Source of the DNA: Actinomycetes bacterium
Lineage (GTDB): Bacteria > Actinomycetota > Acidimicrobiia > Acidimicrobiales > RAAP-2
Direction of reading: 5' to 3'
DNA length: 10,983 bases
Assembly (NCBI GenBank): GCA_021807965.1
Contig: JAKBCI010000030.1
Span: 1 to 10,983, forward strand
Shown here: positions 1 through 5,956 of the stretch, in pieces
Position numbering within the stretch: position 1 is the first letter of the stretch
Layout: each line of letters opens with the position of its first letter
The notes under the pieces: generated by a model
What the model saw: only the letters and a program-made list of their open reading frames with translations
What the model was told of the DNA's origin: nothing
Database searches by the model: none
Position numbers and translations under genes: made by a program

Positions 1-1
1 A

Positions 2-370
2 TCAGGCGCGACCGAAATCGTCCTCGAGTCGAACGATGTCGTCCTCGCCGAAGTAGGTGCCGGTCTGGATCTCAATGAATTCTACTTCGGTGCTGCCGTG
101 ATTTTCGCAGCGATGCGCTTGGCCGATCGCGATTGAGATGTCGTCGCCCGGTGCTAACTCGTGGACCTTGCCCTCGACGATGGCCGTCGCGGTTCCTCGC
201 ACGACGAACCAGTGTTCCGCTCGCTTGGCGTGGCGCTGGTAGCTCAACCGTTTCGCCGGCAGGACGACGATCGACTTCACTTTGTAGATGCTCGACGTGT
301 CGTCGAGCACGGTGTAGTTGCCCCACGGCCGCTGGGAGAACTCGCGACCCAAACTGTCAAACGTACTCAC
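2..370 (-). CDS. Stand-alone phosphomannose isomerase type II-like cupin
   Basis: This is a complete 122-residue single-domain cupin. It matches the C-terminal domain of type II phosphomannose isomerase / mannose-1-phosphate guanylyltransferase. Visible hallmarks are RPWG near residue 14, SYQRHAKRAEHW (residues 43-54), the GD turn at 75-76, and the family signature YFGEDDIVRLEDDFGR near the C-terminus. Likely metal ligands are Q45, H47, E52 and H86. The nucleotidyltransferase domain of the roughly 470-residue bifunctional enzymes is absent. The likely role is mannose-6-phosphate/fructose-6-phosphate interconversion or binding of a related sugar phosphate in the cytoplasm; catalysis is inferred from the family. 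The GTG start is preceded by AGAAGG about 5 bases upstream. The YihY-family gene lies 71 bases upstream on the same strand, so co-transcription is possible but no functional link is evident. Confidence 0.85.
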   Translation of the reverse strand: MSTFDSLGREFSQRPWGNYTVLDDTSSIYKVKSIVVLPAKRLSYQRHAKRAEHWFVVRGTATAIVEGKVHELAPGDDISIAIGQAHRCENHGSTEVEFIEIQTGTYFGEDDIVRLEDDFGRA

Positions 371-441
371 GTGACCTTCTCTCAGGGGTTGCTCACTCCA
401 GCATCACACGTTTTGCACGCGAACGGTACGCGGGTGTCGAA

Positions 442-1389
442 TCACGTCCGCGGACTGCCGGCGTCGCGAGTTGCGCCACCAGATGGAGGCGACGTGGTCG
501 ACCGTTCGATGGCGGCGTTGATCTCGCCTCCGACCAAGATGGCCAGCCCCGTGAAGTCAAGCCAGAAGATAAGGATGGCGACGCCGGCGAACGCGCCGTA
601 TGTCCTGCCGTAGGAACCAAAGTTAACCGTGAAGAACGAGAAACCGAGTGAGATGAGTGCCCAGGCGAGTGTGGCCACGAGTGCGCCCGCACTGGTCCAT
701 CGCCACCGGCGTCGAGGGCGGTTGGGAGCGAGGTAGTAAATCAGTGAGATGAGCAGATTCATCAGGCCAAGCGACGCGGTCCACCGAACGACGGTCCACG
801 TGGCGCTGAACAGTGTCCCCCCGATAGGTGCGTGGTCTCTAATCAGTGTGCCGAGTTGTGGCCCGAAGATCACGAGGGCGGAGGCGGCGCCACCGAGGAC
901 GGTGGCGCCGAGCAAGAGGGGAACCGCGACGTAGCGTTTGGCGAGGAACGACCGATCCGACGTCAGTCCGAAGGCGATATCGAGTCCCTCTTCGACAATT
1001 ACCATGCCTGACGTGGCGCTCCAGAGCGCAACGACGCTGGCGAAAACGGTCGCGAGTACGTCAGCGCTCGCGCGCGTCGTCGCGTGCGTGATGGCTTGCG
1101 TGAACACCTGTGACGCGCTCGACGGCAGCGCTCGTGCGACGCCACGGATGAGCGAGACGACGACGGCCTTGGGTACGGTGACGAGGGTCGCCACACCTAA
1201 CAGGGCGATGATGATGGGAAAGATCGCGAGGAACCAGCGATACGCGAAGGCACCCGCTGCGAGGTTTACCCGGTTCGTTCGGATTCGCGCCGTCGTGTCG
1301 CGAGTGATCGACGTAATTCGCTCACGATCCCACCGCGAGCGACTGGCGACTGAGTCAGGTGTCGGCGGCGGATGCGCTGACTGGCTCAT
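442..1389 (-). CDS. YihY/virulence factor BrkB family membrane protein
   Basis: This is a polytopic inner-membrane protein of 315 residues with about six hydrophobic segments (near residues 52-72, 112-132, 153-175, 198-220, 235-256 and 266-288). Family patterns are clear: YYLAPNRPRRRWRW after the fourth segment, and the conserved block YGRTYGAFAGVAILIFWLDF followed by GGEINA at residues 260-292. The family was once called ribonuclease BN in error; its transport or lipid-related role is unsettled. The C-terminal tail is polar and Ser/Pro/Thr-rich. A GTG at 1398 would add three residues, but the ATG at 1389 has AGGGTG about 6 bases upstream, so I chose it. The family assignment is firm and the function is not known. 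Confidence 0.92.
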   Translation of the reverse strand: MSQSAHPPPTPDSVASRSRWDRERITSITRDTTARIRTNRVNLAAGAFAYRWFLAIFPIIIALLGVATLVTVPKAVVVSLIRGVARALPSSASQVFTQAITHATTRASADVLATVFASVVALWSATSGMVIVEEGLDIAFGLTSDRSFLAKRYVAVPLLLGATVLGGAASALVIFGPQLGTLIRDHAPIGGTLFSATWTVVRWTASLGLMNLLISLIYYLAPNRPRRRWRWTSAGALVATLAWALISLGFSFFTVNFGSYGRTYGAFAGVAILIFWLDFTGLAILVGGEINAAIERSTTSPPSGGATRDAGSPRT

Positions 1390-1543
1390 CCACTGCACCC
1401 TAGGCGTTCGTCATCTGGCTGGCCGAACGTACTTACGGAACATCGGATTCGGTGTCGTCGACGTTGCCACCGTTGCCAGGACAGCATTCTGGTTCGCATT
1501 ACCTATCGCACCCGTGTGACGCGCGGCACCGGCAACTAATGCA

Positions 1544-1559
1544 CGAACGTTGACGTTCG
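1544..1559. repeat. 16-bp near-palindrome, operator-like
   Basis: The arms CGAACGT and ACGTTCG are perfect 7-base inverted repeats separated by TG. It resembles a binding site for a dimeric regulator. It is close to, but does not match, the actinobacterial LexA box (CGAAC-N4-GTTCG), because the spacer between CGAAC and GTTCG is 6 bases here. It lies about 155 bases upstream of the YihY-family start, which is far for a simple operator. Confidence 0.45.
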
Positions 1560-1599
1560 CTACTTCATTAATGCAACAGTAACAAGATACACAGATTCA

Positions 1600-1630
1600 T
1601 AGGCAGTTCGAGTTCACTCCGTACTGCCTA
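1600..1630. repeat. Inverted repeat with nested stem
   Basis: The outer arms TAGGCAGT (1600-1607) and ACTGCCTA (1623-1630) are perfect 8-base inverted repeats. Inside them GAGT and ACTC form a second four-base stem around a TC loop. The result is a hairpin with a small asymmetric internal loop. There is no T-run on either side, so it does not look like an intrinsic terminator. Confidence 0.5.
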
Positions 1631-1651
1631 CCGGGGCTTACTTAATCAATG

Positions 1652-1699
1652 TGTTAAGTGCCACCGCCTGTAATGAAGATGACATGGAAGCACTTAACA
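1652..1699. repeat. 10-bp perfect inverted repeat, 28-base spacer
   Basis: TGTTAAGTGC at 1652-1661 is matched exactly by its complement GCACTTAACA at 1690-1699. The pair is flanked on both outer sides by ATG (1649-1651 reads ATG or close to it, 1700-1702 reads ATG), which would suit a 3-base target duplication, though three bases can match by chance. It sits about 30 bases past the end of the HNH pseudogene. It could be a paired operator, a hairpin in RNA, or the remnant ends of a tiny insertion. The sequence alone does not decide. Confidence 0.5.
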
Positions 1700-1730
1700 A
1701 TGTATTTTCGTCACGGTGCTGGCGCTTACA

Positions 1731-2712
1731 TTACGTAGTCCGGAAGCGATGATTCTCCGACTGAAAGATCTCGTCCTGGTGATACTCAAGATAAGGAATT
1801 TGCCCCCTGGTGAAGCGACGCCCAAGTTGATCGAAGTTCAGTTTCCAGCGACGTGGCACCTCCGGATTCAAGTTCGGCGACACGACCACACTTCCAGACT
1901 TCGCGAATGTAATGAGGCCACGATCGAACAGGCTGTCGATGTGCGGTGAAAGGAGTAGGCCGTTGTACCCGTCGAGCCGTTCTACGTCGTCGGACCTACT
2001 CCACGGTTTCATGTGACTAGCGATGAGATGTCGAGGATCGGCAAGGCCGGTGAGTCGGCAAACCGGTTCAAGGTGGCACCGCCTCCTTGAAGATTCCTTG
2101 CCCCAATCGAGCCCTCGCCAACACGTGGCGCTCGGTGACCGTCAGATCTGGATTGCTGAGGAACTCCTCCGCTTCGGCAATCAGGCGCTCAACGGAAGGA
2201 TCGACTCGCATTACCGACGTGACGTCGTCCTTGGTCATGCCACCCAGCTGCATGTAGAACTCTCCTAATGCGAGCGGCAGGGCAAACAGGTATTGCTGAT
2301 TGACACGACCGGCGCTGGTCATCGGCGCGTACTTGTCAGGTGCGACTTGGTTGTAGAAGTCGAGGTGTTTCTTTGGCTGTACCACCGAATGCAACTCGAC
2401 GTAACGCATCTCCACTGACCACCCGATATCGCTCCACGATGAACCCGAGAATCCGAAGTCTGGCTTGCGGTCGGTCACCGCTTTGCTTACCGCCACGCCA
2501 ACGTAGCGAAGAGCACCGCCGAAGTGGGAAAAGACAACGTCGCCTGGCTCGAGCAGTGTCATGTTGTACCAAAACACTCGACCGCGCCCATCGGATCCAA
2601 TCTGCGGGGCCTACAGATACTCTCCGAAGATTTCGTGACGCCAGGTTCTGTTCTGACTCAACCACCAGTAGGGTCTGCCCCCAGTTCCCCTGACGCCGGC
2701 TGTGAACCACAC
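1731..2712 (-). pseudogene. Broken HNH endonuclease with N-terminal PUA/EVE-like domain
   Basis: Read on the minus strand, three pieces rebuild one protein of about 325 residues. Piece 1 (2712-2614) ends YWWLSQNRTWRHEIFGEYL and then meets TAG at 2613-2611. Piece 2 continues in the same frame from APQIGSDGRGRVFWYN through LEPGDVVFSHFGGALRYVGVAV to GQGIFKEAV, then stops at 2070-2068. Piece 3, shifted by one base, carries LEPVCRLTGLADPRHLIASH then MKPWSRSDDVERLDGYNGLL and LLSPHIDSLFDRGLITF, ending at TAA 1733-1731. The first half is the PUA/EVE-like fold that often precedes such nucleases. The second half is the HNH core, with the ASH-KPW and NGLLLSPHIDSLFDRG motifs intact. The family usually has Trp where the amber codon sits, so a TGG to TAG change explains it. 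The start is uncertain: GTG at 2712 fits family length but has a poorly spaced ribosome site. It was probably a DNase of a restriction or defence type and is now inactive, unless the sequence contains errors. Confidence 0.85.
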
Positions 2713-2817
2713 GCCACCTGAGTGGCAACGAAGTCACAAGTTGGAATGGGGTACGACGACTAAATGTTGAATCGGACCCAAAGACTGGGCCGATGTCTGA
2801 TCACATCGAGATTGTCA

Positions 2818-2835
2818 AGAGCGTGAGTACGCTCT
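2818..2835 (-). terminator. Possible hairpin terminator after the winged-helix gene
   Basis: The arms AGAGCGT (2818-2824) and ACGCTCT (2829-2835) form a perfect 7-base stem with a 4-base loop, just past the stop codon of the small winged-helix gene. The following bases on the minus strand (TGACAATC) are only weakly T-rich, so termination strength is doubtful. Confidence 0.4.
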
Positions 2836-2841
2836 GCCGAA

Positions 2842-3183
2842 TCACAGACTGATATAGCGTCCTCTCTCCGGTCGTACCACCTGGCCGGCCTTCACCAGAT
2901 AGTCGAGGGTGGCCGTTACTCTTCGCAGGTCGTCGTCGCGTCCCGAGGCGAGAAGTTGGGTGAGAATCTCTGACGGTGAGAGTGTTCCCTCGGCTCCCCG
3001 AAGGGTGGTCAAGATGGCCTCAGTCCGGGGCAGTGTCGCGATATCGCCGCCTCGGGTGAAACTGGCTCGAAGTGAGGCGAGTTGAGCCTCGTATCCTCGG
3101 GCCTCCGCGACGGACTCGGCAATCCTCTGCCTCGTCACGGCGAGTTTGGCCTCGACTGTGGCGATGAGCTGGGACACGCTCAC
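2842..3183 (-). CDS. Small coiled-coil plus winged-helix protein, unknown function
   Basis: The product is 113 residues. Residues 1-41 are rich in Ala, Glu, Gln and Arg with a heptad-like pattern (LIATVEAKLAVTRQRIAESV) and probably form a coiled coil. Residues 53-113 look like a winged-helix domain: TEAILTTLR, then LSPSEILTQLLASG, then RRVTATLDYLVKAGQVVRPE and a closing GRYISL strand. This suggests a DNA-binding or dimerising regulator, but I do not recognise a named family. The start is GTG 3183, which has AGGAGA four bases upstream; an upstream in-frame codon at 3267 lies before the promoter and has no such site. The gene stands alone between the HNH pseudogene and the tRNA, so it may belong to the same accessory segment. 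Confidence 0.65.
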   Translation of the reverse strand: MSVSQLIATVEAKLAVTRQRIAESVAEARGYEAQLASLRASFTRGGDIATLPRTEAILTTLRGAEGTLSPSEILTQLLASGRDDDLRRVTATLDYLVKAGQVVRPERGRYISL

Positions 3184-3212
3184 GATGTCTCCTATTAACA
3201 AACAAAGAACAA

Positions 3213-3242
3213 AGATTACTTTGCTACTGGATGAGCCGTCAA
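3213..3242 (-). promoter_or_regulatory. Sigma70-type promoter of the winged-helix gene
   Basis: On the minus strand TTGACG (3242-3237) and TAATCT (3218-3213) are separated by 18 bases, close to the housekeeping consensus. Transcription would begin near 3206, leaving a leader of about 23 bases. That leader has repeated TTTGTT units and the AGGAGA ribosome site. The repeats overlap the expected start site and could be an operator. Confidence 0.6.
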
Positions 3243-3311
3243 GTGCCGCCGAGTCGGCTCCCCGCACGATCGGGACCTAGGCTGGGGGTCGATTTTCGCG
3301 CGGAACTCTTT

Positions 3312-3334
3312 GCGGAGGTTCCCGCGGAGGTCCC
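3312..3334. repeat. Short tandem repeat abutting the tRNA 5' end
   Basis: GCGGAGGTTCCC (3312-3323) is followed directly by GCGGAGGTCCC (3324-3334), the same unit with one T fewer. The second copy ends exactly at the first base of the tRNA. It may be replication slippage in the leader region or a processing-related feature. Confidence 0.5.
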
Positions 3335-3406
3335 GCCCTCGTAGCTCAGGGGATAGAGCATCGGTTTCCTAAACCGTGAGCGTAGGTTCGAGTCCTACCG
3401 GGGGCA
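3335..3406 (+). tRNA. tRNA-Arg (anticodon CCU)
   Basis: A full cloverleaf can be drawn. The acceptor strands are GCCCTCG (3335-3341) and CGGGGGC (3399-3405), with discriminator A at 3406. The D stem is GCTC/GAGC (3344-3347 and 3356-3359). The anticodon stem is TCGGT/ACCGT around the loop TTCCTAA, giving anticodon CCT, with a U-U mismatch at the first pair. The T arm is GTAGG-TTCGAGT-CCTAC (3382-3398). CCA is not encoded, so it must be added after transcription. It reads the codon AGG, which is rare in high-GC genomes. Genes for this tRNA are frequent integration sites for mobile elements, which suits the decayed genes on its 5' side. Confidence 0.95.
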
Positions 3407-3580
3407 CTTACGCGGTACTGGTTCACACGGTGTTGCCAGGAGCGCACGTATCCAAGACATGGCGTGCTGCCGAGGAGGCCGGAACTGGCGGCAGTGTTGC
3501 GATGTCGTCACGCTGGCATCTGGCACTACTTACACTGCGGTGCGTCGTATCTCGAGCAGTCAGTTTGAATGGGGACACGG

Positions 3581-4141
3581 ATGACTGATGCGTTACTAGT
3601 AATGGACATGCAGCGCGGCATCCTCGCGCGACTCGACTCGAGAGCCGATGAACTGCTCGACACCGTCGACGCGGCGATTGGCGTAGCACGGTCTCGAGGG
3701 ATCCCCGTGATCTTTGTCCGCGTGGGCTTTCGCGTGGGCGCGCCCGAGGTGAGCTCGAACAATCAGTCGTTTGCTCGTTTGATCACGTCCCCGGACCTCG
3801 GGGAATCAGATCCGCTAACCCAGATTCATCCGCGTTTCGATCTGCGACCGGGTGACGTCGTGGTGGTGAAACGGCGGGTGAGTGCGTTCGCGGGAAGCGA
3901 CCTCGATGTCGTCTTGCGCGCGAAGTCCATCGACGCGCTGGTTCTGTGCGGTATCGCGACGAGCGGCGTCGTTCTCTCCACCGTGCGACAAGCGGCGGAT
4001 ATGGATTTTCGCCTGACCGTTTTGCGCGACGCTTGTGCCGATTTGGACGACGAGGTGCATCGGGTGCTGATGGACAAGGTGTTCCCGCGCCAGGCGACCG
4101 TTCTTGAGACGGCCGCCTGGGCCGCCCGCGACGTCGCGTAA
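3581..4141 (+). CDS. Isochorismatase-like hydrolase lacking the catalytic Cys
   Basis: The 186-residue product has the Rossmann-like fold of the cysteine hydrolase / isochorismatase superfamily. LLVMDMQRG gives the catalytic Asp (D9) and VVVKRRVSAF the catalytic Lys (K97). The next block reads LCGIATSGVVLSTVRQAADM (122-141). In the usual G-x-x-T-x-x-C-V pattern the nucleophilic Cys aligns with V130, so a Cys-dependent amidase mechanism is unlikely. Isochorismatases proper also lack this Cys, and the GIATSGVVLST variant is, to my memory, shared by other unassigned members. The substrate is therefore unknown. I chose ATG 3581, which has GGGGA about 5 bases upstream, over ATG 3569, which has no ribosome site. 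It lies downstream of the tRNA and converges on the YbjQ operon. Confidence 0.88.
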   Translation: MTDALLVMDMQRGILARLDSRADELLDTVDAAIGVARSRGIPVIFVRVGFRVGAPEVSSNNQSFARLITSPDLGESDPLTQIHPRFDLRPGDVVVVKRRVSAFAGSDLDVVLRAKSIDALVLCGIATSGVVLSTVRQAADMDFRLTVLRDACADLDDEVHRVLMDKVFPRQATVLETAAWAARDVA

Positions 4142-4262
4142 TCCGACCGGTGCACCAAGGCGATCGATCCCCAGCGGCGACTCAGGTGCCGGTACGGTCG
4201 CCAATTCGACGGGCGATACGACTGGCGAGGCGAGAGCATGACACTGGTCGCCATCGACCCAT

Positions 4263-5096
4263 CTAGCCTAAGGTCGCGGCGTCAAACGTGACGACGGGGT
4301 CGTCCAATGATACGACGAGCGATGGTCGCATCAGTCGGTGTTCACCCGCGGCGAGGCGCACGACGGTACCCCACGCCGTGAAGCCAACGGCGTGAGCGGC
4401 GAAGGCCATGGGTCCCTCGACCACCTTTACTTCCACGACGCCCGAGCCGTGCAGGTCGATGGCCGATTGCTGCATTCGTTCCATGGCTAGCTCGCGCGCG
4501 GCGTAGATCGCGTCGGTGAAGTTGGACAGCTCAACGTTTTGGGACTGCTGGGCGAGGGCCGCACCGATGGTGCGACGCGGAGCGTAGACGAAGCTGGCGC
4601 CGGTCGCGAGACCGAGCGGCTCCCAACCGGCGAGCACGAGACGACTGAAGTCACGAGCGGACAGGTCTGAGACGAAGACGTGATCGTCGCTGATGCGGCC
4701 CGCTCCGATGGGTCGAACGGCGGTGCCGATCAGCGAGACGGCAGTGTACGTCGAGAAGATGGACCGCTCGATGTGGACGCCCACAACGCCGTGGCCGCCG
4801 GCCGTCGCGGCCTCGTGGTGGAGACGGCGTATCGCGCTCGAGAACGCGTTCGCGTGGGCCTCGGTCGCCGCCGTGATCTCGCCCTGTCCCCAGCTCCACA
4901 CACCCATGGGTGTCGAAAACGCCGAGTAGCCACTCACCAGCTCGACCGCTTCCCACCCAATGGCGTGCAGGTTCAATTCCTCGTCGAGCGAGAGATCAGA
5001 CGTCGTCGCCTCGGACGACGTCGACGGCGAGTCGAGCGACATCACGGCCTCGCGTACCTTGGCCCGCAGGTCGTCGTGACGGTTCTCGCCGCTCAC
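4263..5096 (-). CDS. Double YbjQ-like domain protein (third paralogue)
   Basis: The 277-residue product has two tandem YbjQ-like (UPF0145, 'heavy-metal-binding') domains at about residues 32-130 and 141-250. Each has the pattern SDLS, a GW-P-LG type strand, a long helix (for example FTDAIYAARELAMERM, 193-208), G-GVV-V, and a final GTAV-type strand. The first domain is more diverged, with a HANAFSSAIRRLHHEA helix. A C-terminal PSLVVSLDD (258-266) resembles PTTIISLDN at the end of the first paralogue, which supports duplication. The GTG start overlaps the previous gene's stop as GTGA and has no clear ribosome site, so translation is probably coupled. No signal peptide or membrane segment is evident. 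The function is unknown; metal binding is a family label, not shown here. Confidence 0.82.
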   Translation of the reverse strand: MSGENRHDDLRAKVREAVMSLDSPSTSSEATTSDLSLDEELNLHAIGWEAVELVSGYSAFSTPMGVWSWGQGEITAATEAHANAFSSAIRRLHHEAATAGGHGVVGVHIERSIFSTYTAVSLIGTAVRPIGAGRISDDHVFVSDLSARDFSRLVLAGWEPLGLATGASFVYAPRRTIGAALAQQSQNVELSNFTDAIYAARELAMERMQQSAIDLHGSGVVEVKVVEGPMAFAAHAVGFTAWGTVVRLAAGEHRLMRPSLVVSLDDPVVTFDAATLG

Positions 5097-5956
5097 GTGA
5101 GCCGCACCGTAGGCCGGGGCGTCGCTAGCGACTCGAAGGCGCGAAAGCGCCGAACACGGTTGCCGCGTAGCGTCGACAGGATCTCGAGGTCGCCGCGTTC
5201 GTGTTCGCGGTCCACGACGTCGAGTTGCGCGGCGTGCAGGTCATCGCCGTGCAGCTGCGCGCGAGCCATGGATCGAGCGAGGTCGCGGGACAGGGACTGG
5301 GCGCGCACGATCTGGTTGATCTCGACCGACGAGCTGCTCGACGACCAGATGTTGACTCCGCCACCGCCCATGAGGTATTCGGTGACGCAGTAGGCGTACA
5401 CGCGCACCGACGCGGCGACGGCGACCACTGAAACCGGCGCAAACCCCGACTCGAACAGCTTGACCAGACGCTGGCCGGCTAGGTACGTCGTCCACGGGGT
5501 GTTCGTCGGCGTGGTGCCAACCACTCGTACGGCGGTGCCTCGCAGGTGGAACTCGACGACGCCCGCTCCAGCGAGCGGGGTCTCGGTGTCGACGACGCCG
5601 ACGACGCCGTGCGCGCCGAGTCGCGCGGCCTCGTCGCGCATGCGATCGAGCGCGGCGGTGAAACCGCCGGACCACGACTGTTCCACCCACGTCTGCTCGT
5701 AGTTCTGACCCCACATTCGGTGCTCGCCGCCGACCATGCCGTGGGGGCACTGGTAGTTCTCGACGTAGCCGCCCTGGCCGCCCATCGGCTGGCCCATCTG
5801 GGTCAGCCCCATCGCGAAGCCGCCGGCCTGCATCGCACAGAAGCCCTGGACGAGCCCGACGGGCTCGAGGTCCATCGCGAGGCACGCGGCGAAGTCGGCG
5901 ACGCTGAGGCCCGACGAAAAGCCCGTCGAGGCACCGTCGACGAGGTTCGTCTCCAT
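5093..5956 (-). CDS. YbjQ-like double-domain protein with Gly/Met-rich insertion (second paralogue)
   Basis: The 287-residue protein has a first YbjQ-like domain at about 14-147. It is recognisable by SSGLSVADF, EPVGLVQG, the helix FTAALDRMRDEAARLGAHGV and FHLRGTAV. It is split by an insertion at about 43-88 rich in Gly, Met and Gln that also holds C70, H72, H79 and nearby Met residues. A second, degenerate domain (about 153-275) has a GGGG segment and a run of six Ser (205-210) between its strands. Its helical part (VEINQIVRAQSLSRDLARSM) is still visible. The reading frame is open far upstream, but the true start is ATG 5956: it overlaps the previous stop as TGATG, and codons before it lie inside the neighbouring gene. 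It has no ribosome site of its own. The insertion could bind metal; this is inference. Confidence 0.82.
   Translation of the reverse strand: METNLVDGASTGFSSGLSVADFAACLAMDLEPVGLVQGFCAMQAGGFAMGLTQMGQPMGGQGGYVENYQCPHGMVGGEHRMWGQNYEQTWVEQSWSGGFTAALDRMRDEAARLGAHGVVGVVDTETPLAGAGVVEFHLRGTAVRVVGTTPTNTPWTTYLAGQRLVKLFESGFAPVSVVAVAASVRVYAYCVTEYLMGGGGVNIWSSSSSSVEINQIVRAQSLSRDLARSMARAQLHGDDLHAAQLDVVDREHERGDLEILSTLRGNRVRRFRAFESLATPRPTVRLT

Larger units (their letters stand above)
1390..1730. other. Non-coding, structured intergenic region
   Basis: About 340 bases lie between the start of the YihY-family gene and the end of the HNH pseudogene. I see no credible coding frame. The part from about 1530 to 1710 is visibly richer in A/T than the genes around it and holds three separate inverted repeats, listed individually. 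The segment next to the YihY gene should carry that gene's promoter, but I could not identify a convincing -35/-10 pair. Confidence 0.6.

Noticed and set aside
1544..1559. LexA-type SOS box
   Set aside because: The half sites CGAAC and GTTCG are present, but their spacing is 6 rather than 4 bases, and neither neighbouring gene is a DNA-repair gene.
2611..2613. Programmed read-through or recoding of the amber codon in the HNH gene
   Set aside because: A second lesion, the frameshift further on, makes decay or sequence error simpler, and no special downstream signal is visible.
3376..3588. A 70-codon frame starting inside the tRNA gene
   Set aside because: It overlaps the tRNA, has no ribosome site and its sequence is low in information. 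The 3407-3580 stretch shows no gene or clear terminator.
4142..4262. Terminator between the convergent hydrolase and YbjQ genes
   Set aside because: Several short GGCGAC/GTCGCC pairings exist, but none forms a convincing stem followed by a T-run in either direction.
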